This document shows, one piece after another, positions 58,041-64,000 of a stretch of DNA of 64,000 nucleotides. The notes beneath the pieces were generated by a model. The model was not told the origin of the DNA. It searched no databases and saw only the letters and a list, made by a program, of their open reading frames with translations. The stretch comes from Vibrio splendidus (GTDB lineage Bacteria; Pseudomonadota; Gammaproteobacteria; Enterobacterales; Vibrionaceae). Position numbers and translations under genes: made by a program. The stretch is taken from positions 124,001 through 188,000 of the forward strand of contig NZ_MCUN01000009.1 in NCBI RefSeq assembly GCF_002873455.1, given 5' to 3'. Within the stretch, counting starts at the first letter, position 1, and each line of letters starts with the position of its first letter.

Positions 58041-58052
58041 TGGTATATACCA
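58041..58052 (+). promoter_or_regulatory. Putative PhnR operator ahead of the ATPase gene
   Basis: TGGTATATACCA, a perfect 12-bp palindrome, 19 bases before the ATG of the ATPase gene. The core GTATATAC fits the operator type of the HutC (UTRA) branch of GntR regulators. Confidence 0.72.
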
Positions 58053-58070
58053 TATAGAGAGTGCTGTAGT

Positions 58071-59180
58071 ATGAGCAACCAAACTTATTTGAATATTGAA
58101 AACGTTGTAAAACAATTTGGCCAATTTACAGCGTTAAAAGACATATCCTTATCGATCGAAAAAGGTGAGTTCGTCTGTTTCCTTGGCCCGTCTGGCTGCG
58201 GTAAAACAACACTCCTACGTGCGATTGCAGGACTGGATTTACCGACCTCAGGCTCTATTGAGCAGAATGGAGCGGATACGACGTTCCTACCTCCTGAGAA
58301 ACGCGATTTTGGTATCGTATTCCAATCTTATGCTCTATTTCCAAACCTGACTGTGGAAGAGAACATCGCAATTGGTTTGAAGAACCAAGGGATGTCGACC
58401 AAAGAAGCTCTGGAAGCGGTAGAATCTTGGTTAGAAACCATTGGTTTACCAACTTCTGGCCAAAAATACCCAAATCAACTGTCTGGTGGACAACAGCAAC
58501 GCGTGGCTCTCGCTCGTGCATTGGCCTTGTCTCCAGGTTTGCTACTCCTCGATGAACCGCTCTCTGCGCTTGATGCGAAGGTAAGAACACACCTGCGTGA
58601 TGAGATCTGTCAATTGCAGCGTAAGCTGGGCATTACCACCATCATGGTGACTCATGATCAAGATGAAGCCTTAACCATGGCCGATCGCATTGTGGTCATG
58701 AATCATGGTGTTATCGAGCAAGTGGGTGCTCCGCAAGAAATCTATCAAAATCCAGTCAGCCGCTTTGTCGCTGAATTCGTTGGTAGTATGAACTTTATAC
58801 AAGCTTCTGTTGCTGCGAAAGGCAAAATGCGCATTGCAGAGTCGATGTTAACGTTGCCAGTTTTAGATAATTTGACACCAAAGCATGGCGACCGTTTTGA
58901 TATCGCGGTGCGTCCAGAACAAATTCAGTTTGTTGATCGCTTTAACGAGTCTTTACCCGTCAGAATCATATCTAGCGAGTTCCTCGGGGCGTTCTATCGA
59001 GTTGAGTGCGAGCTGCAACATGACTCAACGGCTAAAGAGATCATCGTTGATGTGTCAGTCAAAGAGTTTAATCGATTGAAACTGCGTCGCAGCGATATTC
59101 GTTACGTAGCGTTTGATGAAGAAGGTCTGAGAGCTTACCCATCTGAAAGCCTGCAAGTGATGAAAGACGAGGCGGCGTAA
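58071..59180 (+). CDS. ABC transporter ATPase for 2-aminoethylphosphonate
   Basis: A 369-residue ATPase of the spermidine/iron-type importers. Walker A is GPSGCGKTT (about residues 38-46), signature LSGGQQQR, Walker B LLLLDEP, switch histidine in VTHDQDEA. The C-terminal ~120 residues form a TOBE-like domain. It powers uptake with the fused permease that follows five bases later. PhnT-like. Confidence 0.92.
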   Translation: MSNQTYLNIENVVKQFGQFTALKDISLSIEKGEFVCFLGPSGCGKTTLLRAIAGLDLPTSGSIEQNGADTTFLPPEKRDFGIVFQSYALFPNLTVEENIAIGLKNQGMSTKEALEAVESWLETIGLPTSGQKYPNQLSGGQQQRVALARALALSPGLLLLDEPLSALDAKVRTHLRDEICQLQRKLGITTIMVTHDQDEALTMADRIVVMNHGVIEQVGAPQEIYQNPVSRFVAEFVGSMNFIQASVAAKGKMRIAESMLTLPVLDNLTPKHGDRFDIAVRPEQIQFVDRFNESLPVRIISSEFLGAFYRVECELQHDSTAKEIIVDVSVKEFNRLKLRRSDIRYVAFDEEGLRAYPSESLQVMKDEAA

Positions 59181-59185
59181 CAATC

Positions 59186-60910
59186 ATGGAATCGACTCAA
59201 ATGATGCAATCTAAGCTGCTAATTCAACGACGAGTAACGCCTTTTCTTGCTCGGTTAAGTAAAGACAACGTAATCCTATTCGGGCTTCTGGCTTTTTTGT
59301 CAGTGGTCATGACGCTATTCATTCTGATGCCTCTGTGGGCAATGTTGAAAAAGAGTGTTCAGAACGCAGACGGTGAATTTGTAGGATTACAGAATTTCGC
59401 AACGTATTTTGCTTCGCAGAGCCTCTGGCAGTCGGTAGGTAACACGTTTACACTTGGGCTGTTAGTAACGGTTGTCGTAGGTGTATTAGCGTTTGGTTAT
59501 GCCTATGCGTTGACTCGTTCATGTATGCCTTTTAAGGGGCTTTTTCAGGTGTTGGGTTCAGCGCCGATTCTAGCTCCGTCGTTGCTTCCTGCGATCAGTT
59601 TGATCTTCTTATTTGGTAATCAAGGTATCGCCAAAGAAGTATTAGGGGGAAACTCGGTATACGGTTTGATTGGTATATCACTCGGCTTAATATTCTGGAC
59701 TTTTCCACACGCCTTGATGATTCTGACCACCTCGTTAAGAACTTCTGATGCTCGTCTGTATGAGGCGGCACGTGCTCTAAATACTTCATCACTTAAAACC
59801 TTCTTCATGGTGACGCTACCTGCAGCCAAGTATGGTTTGATCAGCACTCTGATCGTTGTATTTACGCTGGTGGTTTGTGACTTTGGTGTGCCAAAGGTGA
59901 TTGGTGGCAGTTATAACGTTCTATCGACTGACATCTTTAAACAAGTGGTAGGGCAACAGAATTTCTCTATGGGTGCAGTGACCAGTATTTTGTTGCTGTT
60001 GCCTGCATTGCTTGCGTTTACAGTGGATCGCTGGGTTCAAAAGAAACAGAAGAGCTTGTTTGATACTCGATCCGTCGCGTACCAACCTGAACCAAACACT
60101 CTACGTGATGGCGTGTGTTTCCTTTATTGCACCATCATCTCTGCTGCTGTGGTTATCGTGCTAGGCATGGCGATATACGGTTCAATGGTCACGTTCTGGC
60201 CTTGGAACAAAGCACTCACCTTGAATAACTACAACTTCGCAGAAATGAGTACTTATGGTTGGACGCCGTTCTTCAACTCTCTAACGCTGGGTGCATGGAC
60301 TGCTATTATCGGTACAGTGCTGATTTTCTTGGGTGCGTACTGCATCGAGAAAGGCAGAGCATTTGGTCCTGTTCGTCAAGCAATGCAGATGCTCAGTGTT
60401 GTGCCGATGGCAGTTCCGGGCATGGTGTTGGGTTTGGGGTACATCTTCTACTTTAATGACTTGAGCAACCCACTTAACTTTTTGTATGGCACGATGGCGT
60501 TCTTGGTGATCAACACCGTGGTTCACTACTACACGGTAGGGCACATGACGGCATTAACCGCATTAAAACAGCTGCCTGAGGAGATAGAAGCGACGGCGGC
60601 TTCGGTTAACCTACCGCAATACAAGCTGTTCTTTAAGGTAACCGTGCCGGTTTGTTTGCCTGCGATTTTAGATATTGCGACATACCTGTTTATTAATGCA
60701 CTTACCACGACATCTGCGGTAGTATTCTTGTATTCTACCGATACGATACCTGCGTCAGTTTCAGTACTGAATATGGACGATGCGGGACAAACCGGTGCAG
60801 CAGCAGCCATGGCCGTCATGATCATGATATCGGCGGCAAGTGCGAAGTTGATTCATATGCTAATCAACAAGTTATTTGAGAAGCGCACCCAAGCTTGGCG
60901 CAAACGCTAG
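59186..60910 (+). CDS. ABC transporter permease, two fused permease domains
   Basis: A 574-residue protein with about 12 helices in two halves. Each half carries an EAA-type cytoplasmic loop that docks to the ATPase: EAARALNTSSLKTFF near residue 192 and EATAASVNLPQYKLFF near 465. In the Salmonella system the two permeases (PhnU and PhnV) are separate; here they are one chain. Ribosome binding site weak, so translation may be coupled to the ATPase gene. The regulator follows. Confidence 0.9.
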   Translation: MESTQMMQSKLLIQRRVTPFLARLSKDNVILFGLLAFLSVVMTLFILMPLWAMLKKSVQNADGEFVGLQNFATYFASQSLWQSVGNTFTLGLLVTVVVGVLAFGYAYALTRSCMPFKGLFQVLGSAPILAPSLLPAISLIFLFGNQGIAKEVLGGNSVYGLIGISLGLIFWTFPHALMILTTSLRTSDARLYEAARALNTSSLKTFFMVTLPAAKYGLISTLIVVFTLVVCDFGVPKVIGGSYNVLSTDIFKQVVGQQNFSMGAVTSILLLLPALLAFTVDRWVQKKQKSLFDTRSVAYQPEPNTLRDGVCFLYCTIISAAVVIVLGMAIYGSMVTFWPWNKALTLNNYNFAEMSTYGWTPFFNSLTLGAWTAIIGTVLIFLGAYCIEKGRAFGPVRQAMQMLSVVPMAVPGMVLGLGYIFYFNDLSNPLNFLYGTMAFLVINTVVHYYTVGHMTALTALKQLPEEIEATAASVNLPQYKLFFKVTVPVCLPAILDIATYLFINALTTTSAVVFLYSTDTIPASVSVLNMDDAGQTGAAAAMAVMIMISAASAKLIHMLINKLFEKRTQAWRKR

Positions 60911-60978
60911 CCAACCATTTTATATTGCAGTTGGCCAAGGAATGGCTGACGACAAGAACAAAAATAAAAGGAAATGAA

Positions 60979-61683
60979 GTGCAGTACGTAAAAATAAAAG
61001 ACGTCATCGTAGAGCAAATAGAGTCGGGGATGTTAACGCCACGACAGAAGCTGCCTGCGGAGCGCAAACTGGCTGAATCGTTTGATACAACACGAGTAAC
61101 GTTGCGTGAAGCGCTGTCTTCACTTGAAGCTGAAGGGCGTATTTATCGAGAAGACCGCCGTGGTTGGTTTATCTCTCCAGCGCCGCTGCGCTACGATCCA
61201 ACGCAAACGCTGAACTTCACTAATATGGCTTTGTCGCAGAATCGTAAGCCGAAAACAGAATTAGTGGCAGCGAAAGGTATGTTAGCAACCAAGGAAGCAA
61301 CTAAGCTTCTTGAGCTGCAACCTTTTTCGGATGTTTATCGAGTGGACAGAGTTCGTTACCTTGAAGATAGGCCAGTTGTGTATGTGACCAACTACATTCG
61401 ACCTGAACTGTTCCCTAACTTGCTTGACTACGACTTGTCTAAGTCATTGACGGACATATACCGAGAGCACTTTGGTGTGGTGTATCAAAAGATACGTTAT
61501 CGTGTGAGCACAACATCATTGCTGGGCGAAACAGCGCAAGCTCTGCGCGCGACTTCGGGTTCTCCGGCTATGGTGGTTGAGCGTGTTAACTACAATCAGA
61601 ACGGTGATTTGATTGACTGCGATATTGAGTATTGGCGTCATGATGCGATCAGCATTGAGTCGATAGCCCAGCTAGAGCGCTAG
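60979..61683 (+). CDS. phnR: GntR-family (HutC/UTRA) regulator of the phosphonate cluster
   Basis: A 234-residue regulator: an N-terminal winged helix (KDVIVEQIESGMLTPRQKLP, LAESFDTTRVTLREALSSLE) and a C-terminal UTRA ligand domain ending CDIEYWRHDAISIESI. Context matches PhnR. The GTG at 60979 has AAAAGGA six bases upstream and gives the typical N-terminus; the TTG at 60895 lies inside the permease gene. It probably represses the cluster until a phosphonate binds, using the TGGTATATACCA sites. Confidence 0.85.
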   Translation: MQYVKIKDVIVEQIESGMLTPRQKLPAERKLAESFDTTRVTLREALSSLEAEGRIYREDRRGWFISPAPLRYDPTQTLNFTNMALSQNRKPKTELVAAKGMLATKEATKLLELQPFSDVYRVDRVRYLEDRPVVYVTNYIRPELFPNLLDYDLSKSLTDIYREHFGVVYQKIRYRVSTTSLLGETAQALRATSGSPAMVVERVNYNQNGDLIDCDIEYWRHDAISIESIAQLER

Positions 61684-61742
61684 TCATACTTTAGAATGCT
61701 GGCATATCTGCAATTATGTAGTATTGCCCAATTGAAACGATC

Positions 61743-61770
61743 AAAGGTCTCTTATTCGGAGGCCTTTTTT
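61743..61770 (+). terminator. Terminator of the phosphonate transport unit
   Basis: AAAGGTCTC pairs with GAGGCCTTT (one G-T pair), with a 9-base loop and a T-run. Confidence 0.85.
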
Positions 61771-61820
61771 ATCACCGGTTGTCAGCCGTTGTGCTAATTC
61801 ATCAATAATTTAGGAATGAA

Positions 61821-62723
61821 ATGGAATTCTCTGCCATTGTAATCGTGATTATTTCGGCTTTGCTTCATGCGGGTTGGAATGTTCTAGGTAAATCTAATCA
61901 AGGATCGGGTTCGTCATTCTTCTTAGCCTCTGGCTTTGCCGCCGCAGCGATATTGACGCCTTACTTGCTCTGGTATGTTCACAGTGTAGGGCTATCAAAT
62001 ATCTCACTTCCATTCTGGCAACTGGTTTTCTTGAGTGGGATCTGTCAAATCATCTATTTGATTGGGTTAGGCGCGGCCTATAAACAAGCTGATATCGGTG
62101 TGATTTACCCAATGGCACGAGCACTTCCCGTGTTGATGGTGGGTTTAGGCACCGTGTTGATCGGCTATGAATTGTCAGCGAATCAATGGATTGGGTTCAC
62201 TTTAATAACCTTAGGCTGTTTGTTTGTACCACTTAAGCAGTTTTCAGATCTTAGGTTAAAAGCGTATCTGAACCTTGGCGTGCTGTGGGCGTTAATCGCC
62301 GCTATTGGTACCACGGGTTATTCCATTATTGATAAAGAGGCGCTTCTACTATTAGAACCATTAAGCACATCTATTATCACAAACAAGCACACCGCGATTT
62401 TTTACCTAGGCATTCAGTTTTGGGCGATTGTGATTCCGTTGAGTGTTTGGTTATTCGTAACCAACCAAAGAATCGAGTTTACTAATGCTTGGACACTGCG
62501 AAAGAAAGCCACAGTGGCCGGCATCATGATGGCTTCGACTTATGGTTTGGTGTTGTTTGCGATGACCATGACTGAGAACGTCAGCTTGGTTGTTGCTCTT
62601 AGGCAAGTAAGTATCATCTTCGGCGTAGTGATGGGGATCTACTTTTTAAAGGAAAAGTGGCACGTTACACGTGGTGTAGGCGTCATGTTTATCATTGCTG
62701 GCTTAGTTATCTCACTGACTTAA
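61821..62723 (+). CDS. EamA/DMT-family transporter
   Basis: A 300-residue ten-helix membrane protein of the drug/metabolite transporter superfamily. The two EamA halves are about residues 1-140 and 150-300, with VIYPMARALPVLMVGLGTVL and VVALRQVSIIFGVVMGIYFL as their conserved ends. Substrate unknown; position next to the phosphonate unit suggests, but does not prove, export of a related metabolite. AGGA precedes the ATG. Confidence 0.88.
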   Translation: MEFSAIVIVIISALLHAGWNVLGKSNQGSGSSFFLASGFAAAAILTPYLLWYVHSVGLSNISLPFWQLVFLSGICQIIYLIGLGAAYKQADIGVIYPMARALPVLMVGLGTVLIGYELSANQWIGFTLITLGCLFVPLKQFSDLRLKAYLNLGVLWALIAAIGTTGYSIIDKEALLLLEPLSTSIITNKHTAIFYLGIQFWAIVIPLSVWLFVTNQRIEFTNAWTLRKKATVAGIMMASTYGLVLFAMTMTENVSLVVALRQVSIIFGVVMGIYFLKEKWHVTRGVGVMFIIAGLVISLT

Positions 62724-62812
62724 AAAGAAATTAAATCCCACCTCCAACCTGTAATGTGACTTTTCAGTCGCATTTTTCTTATTGATAGCAAACGTTTTAC
62801 TAATGTTAAAGA

Positions 62813-62828
62813 TGTGATCCTTCTCATA
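62813..62828 (+). promoter_or_regulatory. CRP-like site ahead of the TRAP gene
   Basis: TGTGA-N6-TCATA matches TGTGA-N6-TCACA at nine of ten positions. Its centre is about 71.5 bases upstream of the expected transcription start, a class-I activation distance. Confidence 0.6.
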
Positions 62829-62842
62829 GACAAGGCTGTAAA

Positions 62843-62878
62843 GTTACCGGTAACATTCACCTCAACGTTACCGGTAAC
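62843..62878 (+). promoter_or_regulatory. Two GntR-type operators, GTTACCGGTAAC
   Basis: Two identical 12-bp palindromes at 62843-62854 and 62867-62878, 24 bp centre to centre. Each is followed by AT, giving the TAACAT half of the E. coli gluconate-repressor consensus ATGTTA-N4-TAACAT. The second covers the promoter spacer, so a repressor is expected. Confidence 0.75.
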
Positions 62879-62885
62879 ATATAAT
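62856..62885 (+). promoter_or_regulatory. Sigma-70 promoter of the TRAP gene
   Basis: -10 is TATAAT (62880-62885); TTCACC (62856-62861) is the best -35 at 18-bp spacing. Start expected near 62892. Confidence 0.65.
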
Positions 62886-62923
62886 TACAAACCGGACTCT
62901 GTGAAACTCATAAGGATACCCAA

Positions 62924-63940
62924 ATGAAAGCTCTGACTAAAACGCTGATTGCTGCCTCCCTCACTGGTCTATTTGCTACTTCAGCAATGGCTGCAGACTT
63001 TAAACTTAAAATTCAATCTTCAGATCCTTCTGGTGACTTGAACTTCAAGGTTCAGCAGAAGTGGGCTGAGCGCGTAGAGACGATGTCTAACGGACGTATT
63101 GATATCGATCTTCTGCCTGTAGGCGCTGTGGTTAAGCACACAGAAACGCTAGGCGCGATCAAAATGGGCATCCTAGATGGTCACATCACAGCAACAGGTT
63201 ACTTCTCTGGTAAAGATCCAGCATTTGGTCTTATCGGTAACATGGTTGGCGCATGGTCAGACACAACACAACTGCTTCAGTACATGAACTACGGTGGTGG
63301 TAATGAGCTAATGACCGAACTGTACAAGCCTTACGGTGTTCAATTTGTTGGTGCTTCTACGACGGGTGTTGAATCTTTCATTTCTAAAAAACCAATCGAT
63401 GGTGTTGCGGATCTTAAAGGCCTGAAATTACGTGCGCCTGAAGGCCTAGTTCAACAAGTATTTGCAGCCGCGGGTGCGACTCCAGTAAACCTACCGGGTT
63501 CGGAAGTATTTACTGGCCTAAGCAAAGGCGTAATTGATGCCGCGGACTACACGGTATTCTCTACCAACCAAAAAGCGGGCATGAACGACATTGCAACACA
63601 TCCAGTTCAACCGGGCTTCCACTCACTGCCGCTTATCGATATCTCTATTTCTCAGAAGAAATGGGACAAGATGCCAGCTGATCTACAAACGATTCTACAA
63701 ACGTCAGTTCGTGACTTCTCTTACGACATGACGACTCAGCTGAAAATGGCTGACCAAGCTGCACTTAAAGAAGCTCAAGCGAACCCAGAAATTACTATCC
63801 ACGACTGGTCTCAAGAAGAGCGTAAGAAGTTCCGTGAAATCGCGAAAGGCCAATGGAAGGTATTTGCAGAGCGTTCTGATAACGCAGGAAAAGTTTACAC
63901 CTCAGTGACTGTGTTCCTAGAAGAAAACGGCTTACTGTAA
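62924..63940 (+). CDS. TRAP transporter substrate-binding protein (DctP family)
   Basis: A 338-residue periplasmic binding protein; the signal peptide MKALTKTLIAASLTGLFATS ends at AMA. DctP-family blocks are present, including the carboxylate-binding arginine region LKGLKLRAPEGLVQQV and the following LPGSEVFTGLSKGVIDAADY. TRAP systems import organic or sugar acids with sodium. The membrane subunits should follow beyond the window edge. The operators suggest gluconate or a related sugar acid as substrate (inferred). AAGGA precedes the ATG. Confidence 0.92.
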   Translation: MKALTKTLIAASLTGLFATSAMAADFKLKIQSSDPSGDLNFKVQQKWAERVETMSNGRIDIDLLPVGAVVKHTETLGAIKMGILDGHITATGYFSGKDPAFGLIGNMVGAWSDTTQLLQYMNYGGGNELMTELYKPYGVQFVGASTTGVESFISKKPIDGVADLKGLKLRAPEGLVQQVFAAAGATPVNLPGSEVFTGLSKGVIDAADYTVFSTNQKAGMNDIATHPVQPGFHSLPLIDISISQKKWDKMPADLQTILQTSVRDFSYDMTTQLKMADQAALKEAQANPEITIHDWSQEERKKFREIAKGQWKVFAERSDNAGKVYTSVTVFLEENGLL

Positions 63941-63958
63941 TTCAAACTTAGTTTACTG

Positions 63959-63983
63959 ACGGGGGAGGGCACTGCTCTCCCGT
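63959..63983 (+). other. Stable hairpin after the TRAP binding-protein gene
   Basis: ACGGGGGAG pairs with CTCTCCCGT (one G-T pair) across GGCACTG. It has no T-run, so it is more likely an mRNA-stabilising element that raises binding-protein levels over the membrane subunits. Confidence 0.5.
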
Positions 63984-64000
63984 ATTCTCCCAGGAAATTT

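Noticed and set aside
60895..60978. Early TTG start for the GntR regulator
   Set aside because: It would overlap the permease gene, and the GTG at 60979 has a proper ribosome binding site and the family N-terminus.
62653..62672. Sigma-54-like TGGCACG within the DMT transporter gene
   Set aside because: It lacks a correctly spaced GC element and lies inside coding sequence.

Overview
The window reads as a marine Vibrio of the Splendidus type. The evidence is luxPQ, gbpA behind a cyclic-di-GMP riboswitch, ktrAB, a MsrA-MsrB fusion, and a phosphonate cluster with a PbfA-type ammonia-lyase like the one described from V. splendidus. luxPQ and gbpA lie on the second chromosome in related vibrios, so chromosome 2 is likely, but this is inferred. 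Genes are dense, most units end in clear hairpin terminators, and no tRNA, rRNA, insertion sequence, prophage or CRISPR array was seen.

Layout. 1-2.8 kb: amino-acid efflux genes (5'-truncated-by-window yjeH, an RhtB/LysE exporter) with Lrp- and LysR-type regulators. 2.9-4.4 kb: a lipoprotein hydrolase and a small membrane protein. 4.5-7.5 kb: hcp-hcr for nitrosative stress, with a textbook sigma-54 promoter and two NorR-like sites. 7.8-12.8 kb: a long-form GAPDH and an orphan hybrid histidine kinase. 12.8-15.8 kb: small conserved genes (an M15-like peptidase, yeeX, yceH, a GIY-YIG protein). 16.1-20.5 kb: luxPQ, the AI-2 receptor pair, facing a PilZ c-di-GMP protein. 20.7-28.2 kb: HopJ-family protein, a DUF1289 protein, yegD, a porin, an FAH-family enzyme, a second RhtB exporter and a hexose-phosphate mutase behind a Fur box.

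28.6-37.0 kb: a complete aa3-type cytochrome c oxidase block (coxB, ctaD, ctaG, coxC, SURF1, an SCO-like protein, ctaA, ctaB), interrupted by one antisense DUF2909 gene. 37.2-39.5 kb: gbpA with its riboswitch and an HTH gene. 39.5-41.5 kb: a decayed lipoprotein gene, a DUF3820 gene and aroG with a TyrR-like box. 41.6-48.0 kb: manB-manC, an MscS-type channel and ktrAB. 48.1-51.0 kb: msrAB, an OsmC-family protein and an OmpA-family porin.

51.4-61.7 kb is the most coherent accessory block: catabolism and uptake of 2-aminoethylphosphonate (phnW, pbfA, phnX on one strand; binding protein, FAD oxidoreductase, ATPase, fused permease and GntR regulator on the other). Three near-identical 12-bp palindromes precede its three transcription units and are proposed as the regulator's operators; two of the three promoters also carry 11-bp repeats resembling PhoB boxes. 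61.8-64 kb: a DMT exporter and a TRAP binding protein whose promoter has a CRP-like site and two perfect GntR-type palindromes.

A second theme lies between genes. Several intergenic regions are built from degenerate 14-16-bp tandem repeats of unrelated sequence, and at several genes the stop codon lies inside a short direct repeat that recurs just downstream.
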